A stretch of 64,000 bases of DNA, taken from assembly GCF_007859945.1 (NCBI RefSeq), contig NZ_SJPQ01000001.1, positions 1,302,001 through 1,366,000 of the forward strand, given 5' to 3'. This document shows positions 1-7,396 of the stretch, in pieces (position 1 is the first letter of the stretch; the number at the start of each line of letters is the position of its first letter). The stretch is from Pseudobythopirellula maris. GTDB lineage: Bacteria; Planctomycetota; Planctomycetia; Pirellulales; Lacipirellulaceae. The notes beneath the pieces are model-generated. The model saw nothing but the letters and a program-made list of their open reading frames with translations, was not told where the DNA came from and made no database searches. The position numbers and the translations under genes are program-made.

Positions 1-1164
1 CTCGGCCGCCCCGGCGGGGTGTTTGCCGAGGGGACGCACGACTGGGAGATGTTCATTCAGCCGTGGGGGAGCCCGCTGATCTGGCTCTTCTTCGGCGGTT
101 TCTGCCTGGCGAGCAGCGCCGAGCTGACGGGCCTCGACCGGCGGCTCGCCTCGGTCGGCTTGGGGTACTTCGGCAACCGGCCCGCCACGGTCCTGTGTGG
201 GTTGATGGCGGTCACCGCCGTGCTCTCGATGTTCATGTCGAACACCGCCACCGCCACGCTCGTGATGGCGATGCTCACCCCCGTGATCGCGGCCCGGCCG
301 CCGAACGATCTCATCAGCCGCTCGCTGGTGATGGGCGTGGCGTTCGGCGCCAACCTCGGCGGCATGGGCACGATCATCGGCACGCCGCCGAACGCCATCG
401 CGGCCGGCCTGCTGAAGGGCGAGGTCAACTTCGCCCAGTGGATGGTGCTCGCCGTGCCGCCGGCGCTATTGCTGCTTGCCCTGGCGTGGGGCTACCTGGT
501 GCTCGTTTACCTGCGCGGCGAGGCGTTCCGCCACCAGACCGAGCTGTCGTTCGCCATGGCGCCGCGGGCCGATGTGGCCGTCACGAAGCAGCGGATTGTG
601 ATCGCCACGTTCGTCGCCACGATCCTGATGTGGGTCACCGGCCCGCTGCACGGCGTGCCGACCACCGTCACTTCGTTCATCCCGATCTGCGTGCTCACCG
701 CCACCGGCGTGCTCGGCGCGAACGACATCCGGCGTATCCCGTGGGACATCCTGCTGCTGATCGCCGGCGGACTGGCGCTCGGCGTGGCGATGGACCGCAC
801 CGGCTTGGCCGCCTGGGCCGTGGAGCGGATGCCGATCGAGGGGCTCGCCCCGGCGGCGATCGCCGTGGGCTTCGGCTACGCGGCGCTCGTGATGTCGAAC
901 CTGATGAGCAACACGGCCACGGCGAACCTGGTGCTGCCGATCACCGTGGCGATCTTCTCCGCCAGCGACACGCGGCTCTGCGTGCCGGTGGCGTTGTGCG
1001 CTTCGGCGGCGATGTGCCTGCCGATCTCAACGCCCCCCAACGCGATCGTCTACGGCTCCGGCCAACTCTCGACCAAAGAGCTGATCGCCGGCGGCGCCCT
1101 GGTGGGGGTCGTGGCGCCGCTGGTCACGGTCGGCTGGGTGCGGCTGGCGCTGGGGTGGATTTGA
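1..1164 (+). CDS. SLC13/DASS-type sodium:anion symporter (5' truncated)
   Basis: The frame is open from base 1, so the gene begins before the window; the GTG at 19 is only an internal candidate. The product is a polytopic inner-membrane protein. Two SNTATA motifs (about residues 75 and 300), each followed by a TPPNAI motif (GTPPNAIAAG and STPPNAIVYG), match the paired SNT hairpins that bind sodium and substrate in the DASS family (VcINDY-like). The start of the visible part carries the family signature GGFCLA..ELTGLDRRLA. Family members import dicarboxylates, citrate or sulfate with sodium; the substrate cannot be read from the sequence. The next gene is PEP carboxykinase, which would suit C4-dicarboxylate uptake, but a MITE and about 500 bp separate them. 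Confidence 0.88.
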   Translation, partial: LGRPGGVFAEGTHDWEMFIQPWGSPLIWLFFGGFCLASSAELTGLDRRLASVGLGYFGNRPATVLCGLMAVTAVLSMFMSNTATATLVMAMLTPVIAARPPNDLISRSLVMGVAFGANLGGMGTIIGTPPNAIAAGLLKGEVNFAQWMVLAVPPALLLLALAWGYLVLVYLRGEAFRHQTELSFAMAPRADVAVTKQRIVIATFVATILMWVTGPLHGVPTTVTSFIPICVLTATGVLGANDIRRIPWDILLLIAGGLALGVAMDRTGLAAWAVERMPIEGLAPAAIAVGFGYAALVMSNLMSNTATANLVLPITVAIFSASDTRLCVPVALCASAAMCLPISTPPNAIVYGSGQLSTKELIAGGALVGVVAPLVTVGWVRLALGWI

Positions 1165-1664
1165 ATTGGAATCGTTGGGTGGCGGTGAGATAAAGCCCTG
1201 CGTCATCGGCCACGATCGTCGGGGCAGCGAGCTGCTTAGAGCGGTTTTCGAATTGGTGTGGACGAGGGGGGAAGCGATTGTCGGCGTGGCGAGGAAGCCG
1301 AAGCAGGCAATGCGGTGCATTGTCGATGCAGGCTGACGAAGCCATGACGCCGATCGCGAGCCGAGCGTCTACACCAATGAGCAAACCGCTCTAGCCGACG
1401 ACGTGTGCATTGTCTTGGCAAGCACAGCCGAACGACTCGATGACCGGCAGCGCCGATCGAGTCTTCGATGGTGATCGAAGGCCCTCTCACCCTAAACCCC
1501 ATACCTCGACTGCAGTCGAGAAGTTCAGACCCGCTCGCTAAGGGCCAGCCGCCCCGCAACCGCGACGATTTGACGCCCGGTTTGGGCGTCCGCAGTGGGG
1601 CAAATTTTGGTAGGCTGCGCAGCGACGGGGCGCGTCGCCCCGGAGTTGGAAAAGGAGCCCCAAA
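1165..1664. other. intergenic region between transporter and pckA
   Basis: No convincing gene. It contains MITE-like copy 1 (1237-1393). The remaining 270 bp before pckA should hold its promoter, but I see no clear -35/-10 pair. A GGAG ribosome-binding site lies at about 1652-1655. Confidence 0.6.
1237..1393 (+). mobile_element. MITE-like element, copy 1 (157 bp)
   Basis: It starts with TAGAGCGGTT and ends with AACCGCTCTA. The terminal inverted repeats extend imperfectly to about 28-30 bp (the inner part reads ATTGGTGTGGACG on one side and ATTGGTGTAGACG on the other). Copies of exactly the same length occur at 29992-30148 (same orientation) and 37267-37423 (inverted), with only a few substitutions. 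TA at both ends suggests TA target use as in the IS630/Tc1-mariner superfamily. No transposase is encoded, so movement would need one supplied in trans (inference). Confidence 0.85.
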
Positions 1665-3308
1665 ATGTCCGCCGTCACCACCCAAAAACCTGTTCCCCCA
1701 GCCGCGAGCAAGAAGATCCAGCCCGCCAACGCCTTCGATCTCTCGGCATACGGCATCACCAAGCCGCTGGTGCTACGCAACGCCTCGGTCGCCGAGCTGT
1801 ACGAGCACGGCATCCAGCGCGATCACTCTCAGATCGCCTCGTCGGGCGCCCTGGTGGCGTACTCCGGCGAGAAGACCGGCCGCAGCCCCAAGGACAAGCG
1901 TGTGGTGCGTGAGCCGGGGAGCGAGCAGGACGTTTGGTGGGGCGATGTGAACATCCCGCTCTCGCCCGAGTCGTTCGACAAGAACCGCTCCATGGCGATC
2001 GACTTCCTCAACGCGCAAGACGTGGTCCACGTGGTCGACGGCTACGCCGGATGGTCGCCCGAGGAACGGATCAAGGTGCGGATCATCTGCTCGCGGCCGT
2101 ACCACGCGTTGTTCATGCACAACATGCTGATCCGCCCCACGGCCGAGGAGCTCGCGGACTACGGCGAGCCCGACTTCGTGGTGCTCAACGCCGGGCAGTG
2201 CCCGGCCGACACGAGTGTCGAGGGCGTGGAGAATGAGACCAGCGTGGCGCTGAACTTCGCCACGGGCGAGTTCGTTATCCTCGGCAGCGAGTACGCCGGC
2301 GAGATCAAGAAGGGGGTGTTCACCATCATGAACTACCTCTTGCCCAAACGCGGCGTGCTGTCGATGCACTGCTCGGCCAACGTCGACAGTGAAGGCCACG
2401 CGGCGCTCTTCTTCGGCCTCTCGGGCACCGGCAAGACTACGCTCTCGGCCGACCCCAAGACCAACCTCATCGGTGACGACGAGCACGGCTGGGGTCCCAA
2501 CGGCGTGTTCAACATCGAGGGGGGCTGCTACGCCAAGTGCATCAACCTCTCGCCCGAGGGCGAGCCCGAGATCTACCACGCGATCCGCTTCGGCACGGTG
2601 CTGGAGAACACGGTGCAGGACCCCGTGACCAGGGACGTCGACTACTCGGACGTCTCGCTCACGCAGAACACGCGGGCCAGCTACCCGATCGAGTTCATCC
2701 CGCACGCGGAGATCCCGTGCGTGGGCGACCACCCGCGCGACATCGTGTTTCTCACGTGCGACGCGTTCGGCGTGCTGCCGCCCGTGAGCCTGCTCACGCC
2801 CGAGCAGGCGATGTACCACTTCATCAGCGGGTACACCGCCAAGGTGGCCGGCACCGAGGTGGGCGTCACCGAGCCGTCGGCCACGTTCAGCGCGTGCTTC
2901 GGGGCGCCGTTCCTCGTGTGGCACCCTGCCAAGTACGCCGAACTGCTGGCCGGCATGATGCGGCAGCACGGCTCGCGGGCTTACCTGGTGAACACCGGCT
3001 GGAGCGGCGGGGCGTACGGCACGGGAGAGCGGATGAGCCTCAAGGTGACGCGTGCGATCATCGACGCGATCCACGACGAGCGTCTGCTCAAGGCCGAGAC
3101 CGCGTCCGACGAGTTCTTCGGGCTGAAGGTGCCGCGGCGCTGCCCGCACGTTCCCTCGGAGCTGCTGCTGCCAGAGAACGCGTGGGCCGACAAGGCGGCT
3201 TACGAGAAGACGGCCCGCAAACTAGCCGGCCTGTTCGTCGAAAACTTCAAGAAGTACGAGGCCGACACCTCGGCCGAGGTGAAGGCGGCCGGGCCCAGAG
3301 TGGGCTGA
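1665..3308 (+). CDS. pckA: phosphoenolpyruvate carboxykinase (ATP)
   Basis: Catalyses oxaloacetate + ATP to phosphoenolpyruvate + ADP + CO2, the entry step of gluconeogenesis, in the cytosol. The 547-aa protein has the usual length of the ATP-type family. It carries the kinase P-loop GLSGTGKTTLSAD near residue 250, directly followed by GDDEHGWG and the NIEGGCYAKC segment, both family signatures. The ATG at 1665 is preceded by AAAAGGAG at good spacing, which fixes the start. It stands alone on the plus strand; a palindromic repeat (3325-3442) follows immediately and may act in transcript termination. Confidence 0.97.
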   Translation: MSAVTTQKPVPPAASKKIQPANAFDLSAYGITKPLVLRNASVAELYEHGIQRDHSQIASSGALVAYSGEKTGRSPKDKRVVREPGSEQDVWWGDVNIPLSPESFDKNRSMAIDFLNAQDVVHVVDGYAGWSPEERIKVRIICSRPYHALFMHNMLIRPTAEELADYGEPDFVVLNAGQCPADTSVEGVENETSVALNFATGEFVILGSEYAGEIKKGVFTIMNYLLPKRGVLSMHCSANVDSEGHAALFFGLSGTGKTTLSADPKTNLIGDDEHGWGPNGVFNIEGGCYAKCINLSPEGEPEIYHAIRFGTVLENTVQDPVTRDVDYSDVSLTQNTRASYPIEFIPHAEIPCVGDHPRDIVFLTCDAFGVLPPVSLLTPEQAMYHFISGYTAKVAGTEVGVTEPSATFSACFGAPFLVWHPAKYAELLAGMMRQHGSRAYLVNTGWSGGAYGTGERMSLKVTRAIIDAIHDERLLKAETASDEFFGLKVPRRCPHVPSELLLPENAWADKAAYEKTARKLAGLFVENFKKYEADTSAEVKAAGPRVG

Positions 3309-3324
3309 TCAGGGTCGGCTGACG

Positions 3325-3442
3325 CTGTAGGGAACGCCCTCTGTGGCGTTCCAGCCCCGGGTACGCGCTTATCCACACCGTTTCGAGGGCTCGGCAGACT
3401 CGTCCGCCGGGGTTCGGACCGCACAGAGGGCGGTCCCTACAG
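3325..3442. repeat. hairpin repeat, CTGTAGGG family, copy A
   Basis: About 118 bp with imperfect 35-bp inverted ends. The left arm starts CTGTAGGGAACGCCCTCTG and the right arm ends CAGAGGGCGGTCCCTACAG. The arms also share a CCCCGG inner edge. A relative lies at 51856-52001. It sits just after pckA. Confidence 0.75.
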
Positions 3443-3459
3443 GGCGCCCACCGGGCCTC

Positions 3460-3563
3460 AGTCGTCCACTTCCGCCACGGCGGTCGCCGTGGCGTGGCTG
3501 CGGCAGTGGCTGATCGACAGGTGGATGCGGCTGGCTCCGGAGCGGTCGAAGATGTCGCGCGCC
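3460..3563 (-). repeat. partial duplication of the acpS 3' end
   Basis: These 104 bp match 5263-5366 in the same orientation with three mismatches, about 97% identity. They correspond to the last 34 or so codons of acpS, including the HLSISH segment. No promoter, start or N-terminal part accompanies the copy, so it is not a functional gene. Together with the intact copy it forms direct repeats around a 1.7-kb segment. Homology ends where the transglutaminase-like fragment begins, and the junction is GC-rich with short shared words. Confidence 0.85.
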
Positions 3564-3898
3564 GCGACTACGCCCACCTGGCGGTGGCGTTGTGCCGCGG
3601 CGTCGGCGTGCCGGCCCGCTACCTGGCGGACTACACGGTCAACCTGCAGCCGCCCGACTAACTCGGCGCCTTCGAGGCGTTCCTCGACGGCCACTGGTAC
3701 TTGTTCGAGGCGAAGCACTTGGCTCCGGTGAAGGACTTCGTGCGCATCGGCACGGGCCGCGACGTGGCCAACGTGGCGTTTGCCATGCTAAACGTCGGCG
3801 CGGTGCTGCAAGCCAAGACGGTCTCGGCCGTGTGGCTCGACGGCGCGCCCGCCTCGCAAGACCCGCCGCCGGCCGAAGAGCCCGTGGCGACGGCGTGA
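3563..3898 (+). pseudogene. broken transglutaminase-like gene fragment
   Basis: Reading the plus frame from 3563 gives RDYAHLAVALCRGVGVPARY, then LADYTVNLQPPD, a TAA stop at 3659-3661, then GAFEAFLDGHWYLFEAKHLA and RIGTGRDVANVAFAM. This is the C-terminal half of a bacterial transglutaminase-superfamily domain, in which RDxAHLxxALCRxxGIPARY follows the catalytic cysteine. The N-terminal part with the cysteine is missing at the junction with the acpS copy. The usual His-Ala after PPD reads Gly-Ala here, and the Asp of the FDAT motif reads Glu. The in-frame stop and these losses mark it as a decayed remnant. Confidence 0.75.
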
Positions 3899-3954
3899 GG
3901 CGGGGCGGTTTGCGAGAACGGTCGAGCTAGCCAAGACGGGTGCCGGATGCCTGC

Positions 3955-4830
3955 TCAACAGACGCGTTTTCGACATGCTCGGTTTCCGGCGCCGTCGAGT
4001 GCAGCCAGCGCAATGATTAAACTGATAGCGATCGCCTCGGGCTCCGGAACTGCAACAAAATCTCCCACTTCGGCATAGAACGTGAAAGAGTGATCTTCGA
4101 GGTCCCAAACCGTCATCCTTAAACGCCTTACGGCCTGCATGGCGTTCCAGCTGGCAAGGTCGTCAGGAATTATGGCGTGGTCAAAAACACGACCGCCAGT
4201 GAGCACCTCAAGCGGTACAACCGGTTCGTCGCCCGAGGGTTCTGCGATGGTGATCTGACTCAATTGCTCAGTTAATTGACGTTGCTGTTCGACACTCAGG
4301 CCCGCCGCTGGGCCCGGTTGAAAGTTCGTAAAGTCTTGAAGCTCAATTCGCCAGGAAGCTTTCTCGAACAAGGTCACATCGCCTGTGCTGGCGGATACAG
4401 GAGTCAATTCCCCACCAACGGTTAACTCATCATATACGCCGGGTTTCCATGGTACTCCAGGTCCGCAATCGCAGATTGAAATTGCGTCGTCTGCCGATGC
4501 GATTTGCAATCCCGGCCCGTCCTCTGGCGTATCGAGCACATGACCAGATATGGACATTGACGCGGTGTATGGTTGTTCGGTGCTGTAGTATAGAGCGCCC
4601 CCCAAACCTTCGGTCAAAGAGGGGGCATTTGAACCCATGTCACCTTCGATCGTGAATCGACCCAAGATGTGATCTCCAACCCCAAGTCCATATGGAATGG
4701 GCGTGTTAGAAGGACTCTTGGCCGAGGTGATTTCCGCCGAGAAGCTCAGCGTCAGCGTTTTGGCATGGGCCTCAGCATAAATTGAGGCAGCCACTGCCAC
4801 GCCAACAACCCCGTGAAGCAGGTATCGCAT
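3955..4830 (-). CDS. PEP-CTERM sorting domain exported protein
   Basis: 291 aa from the ATG at 4830. The frame extends to 5040 upstream, but MRYLLHGVVGVAVAASIYAE begins a normal signal peptide with a probable cut after AHA, so the later start is chosen. The C-terminus has VPEPEAIAI, a hydrophobic stretch and a basic RACRKRVC tail. That is the PEP-CTERM signal recognised by exosortases, which sort proteins to the outer surface or exopolysaccharide matrix. The middle resembles no domain I recognise. Base composition here is near half GC, visibly lower than the flanks, suggesting acquisition. It lies inside the segment bracketed by acpS direct repeats. No exosortase is in the window. Confidence 0.8.
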   Translation of the reverse strand: MRYLLHGVVGVAVAASIYAEAHAKTLTLSFSAEITSAKSPSNTPIPYGLGVGDHILGRFTIEGDMGSNAPSLTEGLGGALYYSTEQPYTASMSISGHVLDTPEDGPGLQIASADDAISICDCGPGVPWKPGVYDELTVGGELTPVSASTGDVTLFEKASWRIELQDFTNFQPGPAAGLSVEQQRQLTEQLSQITIAEPSGDEPVVPLEVLTGGRVFDHAIIPDDLASWNAMQAVRRLRMTVWDLEDHSFTFYAEVGDFVAVPEPEAIAISLIIALAALDGAGNRACRKRVC

Positions 4831-5260
4831 ATTGATCTGAGCTTGTATCGAGTTGGTTATTGCAGAATTCCGACGACAGTACTCAAGGCCGGAATCACGC
4901 GGCAATGTCACTTGGGTTCCCACGGTAAAGTTGTCCGTAAAACGCACTTTCGCTGGGTTCTGAAACCAGCTGGGCCCGAGATCCTGAAACCTTGCCGCCT
5001 CCCCCCCCCGTGACGACTTGACGCTTGTTTTCACGTCCACGGCGGGACGATTCTTTGATAAGGTACGTTTCAGTGGCGCAGCGTAGCGCCCTCCGTCAAG
5101 GGCGCGTTCCCCATTTCGTAGTAGTGCGACCCCGCCACCGAAGCCGAGTGATGACCCCCCAGGGGTCGCCCCGCACGACGACGGTTCCTGCCGCTCCCGG
5201 TTCGCCGGGAAACGTACTGACCGGAAAGGAGCCGACTGACCTTTGGGGAGGGGGAATCTG

Positions 5261-5647
5261 CTAGTCGTCCACTTCCGCCACGGCGGTCGCCGTGGCGTGG
5301 CTGCGGCAGTGGCTGATCGACAGGTGGATGCGGCTGGCGCCCGAGCGGTCGAAGATGTCGCGGGCCCCGCCGCGTAGCATGACCGATGGCGCCCCGCCCC
5401 GTTCGTTGCGCACCTCGACGTCGCGCCACGCGACGCCGCGCACGAATCCGGTGCCCAGCGCCTTCAAGACCGCTTCCTTGGCGGCCCAGCGGCCGGCGTA
5501 GTGCTGGGTGGCCGCCTTGCGCGAGGAGCAGTACTCGATCTCGTGCTCGGTGTAGACACGGGCGATAAACAGCTCGCCGTGCCGCTCGACCATCTGCGCG
5601 ATCCGCAGACACTCGATGATGTCGGTCCCGATGCCGAGAATGGCCAT
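5261..5647 (-). CDS. acpS: holo-[acyl-carrier-protein] synthase
   Basis: Transfers 4'-phosphopantetheine from CoA to the serine of acyl carrier protein. The 128-aa length is standard. Family motifs are present in order: GIGTDIIE at residues 5-12 with the magnesium-binding Asp, FIARVYTEHEIEYC, the RWAAKEAVLKALG helix near residue 53 with its metal-binding Glu, and HLSISH near the end. It is on the minus strand downstream of the trans-sulfuration enzyme gene, from which a CTAG-rich hairpin separates it. Its last 104 bp are duplicated at 3460-3563. A likely client is the ACP encoded at 46987-47247. Confidence 0.96.
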   Translation of the reverse strand: MAILGIGTDIIECLRIAQMVERHGELFIARVYTEHEIEYCSSRKAATQHYAGRWAAKEAVLKALGTGFVRGVAWRDVEVRNERGGAPSVMLRGGARDIFDRSGASRIHLSISHCRSHATATAVAEVDD

Positions 5648-5650
5648 GGT

Positions 5651-5729
5651 AGTTGCTAGGCGCTAGTTGCTAGGCGCTAGTTCGAAAGGGCAACTCCCAG
5701 TAACTAGCAACTAGCGCCTAGCAACTAGC
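5651..5729. repeat. CTAG-rich hairpin repeat
   Basis: Left arm 5651-5673 reads AGTTGCTAGGCGCTAGTTGC and continues; the right arm near 5702-5729 is its complement over 23 bp without mismatch. The unit GCTAGGCGCTAGTT is also tandemly repeated on the left side. A close relative is at 19733-19799. It fills the gap between acpS and the upstream PLP-enzyme gene. Confidence 0.8.
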
Positions 5730-5743
5730 GACTCTGAACTCCG

Positions 5744-7009
5744 TCACGCGTCGAGGGCCTGGGCCAGGTCGGCGATCAGGTCTTCGGTGTTCTCGATGCC
5801 ACACGCCAGGCGGATCATGTTGTCGTCGATGCCAAAACGCTCGCGTTCCTCGGGCGTGCACTTGTAGTAGCTCATCACGAGCGGCTGCTCGATCAGCGTT
5901 TCAACGCCGCCGAGACTCGGCGCGATCCGGCAGATCTGGGTCGAGTCGACCACGTTGGCCGTCGCACGCCAGTCGGCGTCCTTGATCAGGAACGTGACCA
6001 GCCCGCCGTAGCCGCGCATCGTGCGCTTGGCCACCTCGTGGTCGCGGTGCGACTCGAGGCCGGGGTAGTAGACCTTCTCGACGCGCGGGTGCGACTCGAG
6101 GAACTGGGCCACGGCCAGGCCGTTGTCGTTGTGGCGCTGCATGCGGAGCTCGAACGTCTTCAGGCCACGGAGCAGCAGGTAGATGTTCTGCGGGCCGTTG
6201 ACGGCGCCCATAATGCCACGCAGGTTGCGGACGCTCTCGAGTTGGGAATTGGAGCCGGCGACGACTCCTGCCAGCAGGTCGTTGTGGCCGCCGAGGTACT
6301 TGGTGGCCGAGTGCAGCACATAATCGACCCCCGCCTCGATCGGCCGCAGGTTGTAGGGCGTGGCGAGGGTCGCGTCGATGAGGGTCTCGACCTCGTTGCG
6401 GCGTCCGACCTCGACGAACCGCTCCAGGTCGATGCAGCTCTGGTGCGGGTTGGTGGGCGACTCGCTGATGAGCATCCGCGTGGCAGGCGTGATGGCCGCC
6501 TCCATCGCGGCGTAGTCGCCCGTCTTGACCTGCAGGGTCTTCACGCCGAAACGCGAGAGGTGCTTGTTGCAGAACTCGCGGCTGCGGTGATAACACTCGT
6601 CGAAGAAGATCACCTCGTCACCGGCCGACAGCTTGGCCGTGAGCAGCCCGACGAACGCCGCCATGCCGCTGGAGTAGAGCACCGACGTCTCGGCCCCTTC
6701 GAGAGCGGCGAGCTTGCGCTCGGCGACGCGCTCGCCCGGGTTGCCGTAGCGGCCGTACTCCTCGCGTTGCTCGTCGTTCTCGATAAAGTCGATGATCGAC
6801 TTCGTGTCTTCGAAGGTGTAAGTCGATGCGCAGAAGATGGCGTCGGTGATCGCGTCGCCGACCTTCTGCCGGGCCTCGCCGCCGTGCACGGCGACCGTGG
6901 AGGGGCCCGGCGAGGGGGTCAGCCCGGCCGCCGGCATGCCGGCGGCGAGGGGATCAGCGGCCGATTGGTTGCGAGCGGGTTTTGTCACGTTCGTTTCGGT
7001 CGTGGCCAT
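5744..7009 (-). CDS. Cys/Met metabolism PLP-dependent enzyme (cystathionine gamma-synthase-like)
   Basis: A trans-sulfuration family enzyme of fold-type I. The PLP lysine is in HSATKYLGGHND (Lys237 from the chosen start). Further family landmarks are YSSGMAA, ESPTNP, DATLATPYNL and LESVRNLRGIMGA. The overall sequence resembles plant-type cystathionine gamma-synthase, which joins an activated homoserine with cysteine, but lyases and sulfhydrylases share the same fold. I chose the ATG at 7009 (MATTETNV); the frame continues to a TTG at 7087, giving 26 more low-complexity residues. The N-terminal 40 residues look unstructured. It lies upstream of acpS on the same strand. Confidence 0.88.
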   Translation of the reverse strand: MATTETNVTKPARNQSAADPLAAGMPAAGLTPSPGPSTVAVHGGEARQKVGDAITDAIFCASTYTFEDTKSIIDFIENDEQREEYGRYGNPGERVAERKLAALEGAETSVLYSSGMAAFVGLLTAKLSAGDEVIFFDECYHRSREFCNKHLSRFGVKTLQVKTGDYAAMEAAITPATRMLISESPTNPHQSCIDLERFVEVGRRNEVETLIDATLATPYNLRPIEAGVDYVLHSATKYLGGHNDLLAGVVAGSNSQLESVRNLRGIMGAVNGPQNIYLLLRGLKTFELRMQRHNDNGLAVAQFLESHPRVEKVYYPGLESHRDHEVAKRTMRGYGGLVTFLIKDADWRATANVVDSTQICRIAPSLGGVETLIEQPLVMSYYKCTPEERERFGIDDNMIRLACGIENTEDLIADLAQALDA

Positions 7010-7334
7010 GGGGCTTTCGATCGCGGCGGCCAAGCTCGGTGCGAGCGGGGCTGCCTCGGGGGAAAGGACGGCGTAGGCCGGGCACAAAAAAACCGCCTAC
7101 GCAGACCTGTGTTGCGTGGCGGACGAACCGAATACGTGCTGAAGAATACAATGCCGGCCGCGGCCCATGGGTGTGGGCGGCGGCAGGCGTTGGCTCTTTA
7201 GCAGTTTCGGCTGCAAGCGGCCACAAATCACCGGTGTTTATACCACTCTAACGAGCCGCACGCGCCGAGGCAATGGCCCCGATGCGGCGTCGGGGCCATT
7301 TCGTCCAGGTGAGGCATGAAACTGGTGAGGCATG

Positions 7335-7364
7335 AAAAAGGGGCGCCCGGCATGCGGGCGCCCC
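7335..7364 (-). terminator. rho-independent terminator
   Basis: On the minus strand a perfect 10-bp GC stem (GGGGCGCCCG with its complement) around a short loop is followed by five T. It lies 33 bp past the stop of the Tyr/Asp-rich protein gene, so it should end that transcript. A second GC-rich stem at about 7268-7300 (ATGGCCCCGA and its complement) lacks a T-run. Confidence 0.8.
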
Positions 7365-7396
7365 CATCGATTTGCCGAATTGTCTTGAGCAAAGGA

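Noticed and set aside
1236-1384. ORF inside the MITE beginning MLIGVDARLAIGV
   Set aside because: It recurs in all copies only because the element is repeated; there is no ribosome-binding site and frames end differently in each flank.
1773-3149. Long minus-strand ORF (458 aa) opposite pckA
   Set aside because: Translation is Arg/Val/His-rich without motifs, mirroring the codon bias of pckA on the other strand.
3458-3718. Second acpS gene suggested by the C-terminal match
   Set aside because: Only the last third is duplicated; the upstream frame is unrelated and covers the transglutaminase remnant in antisense.
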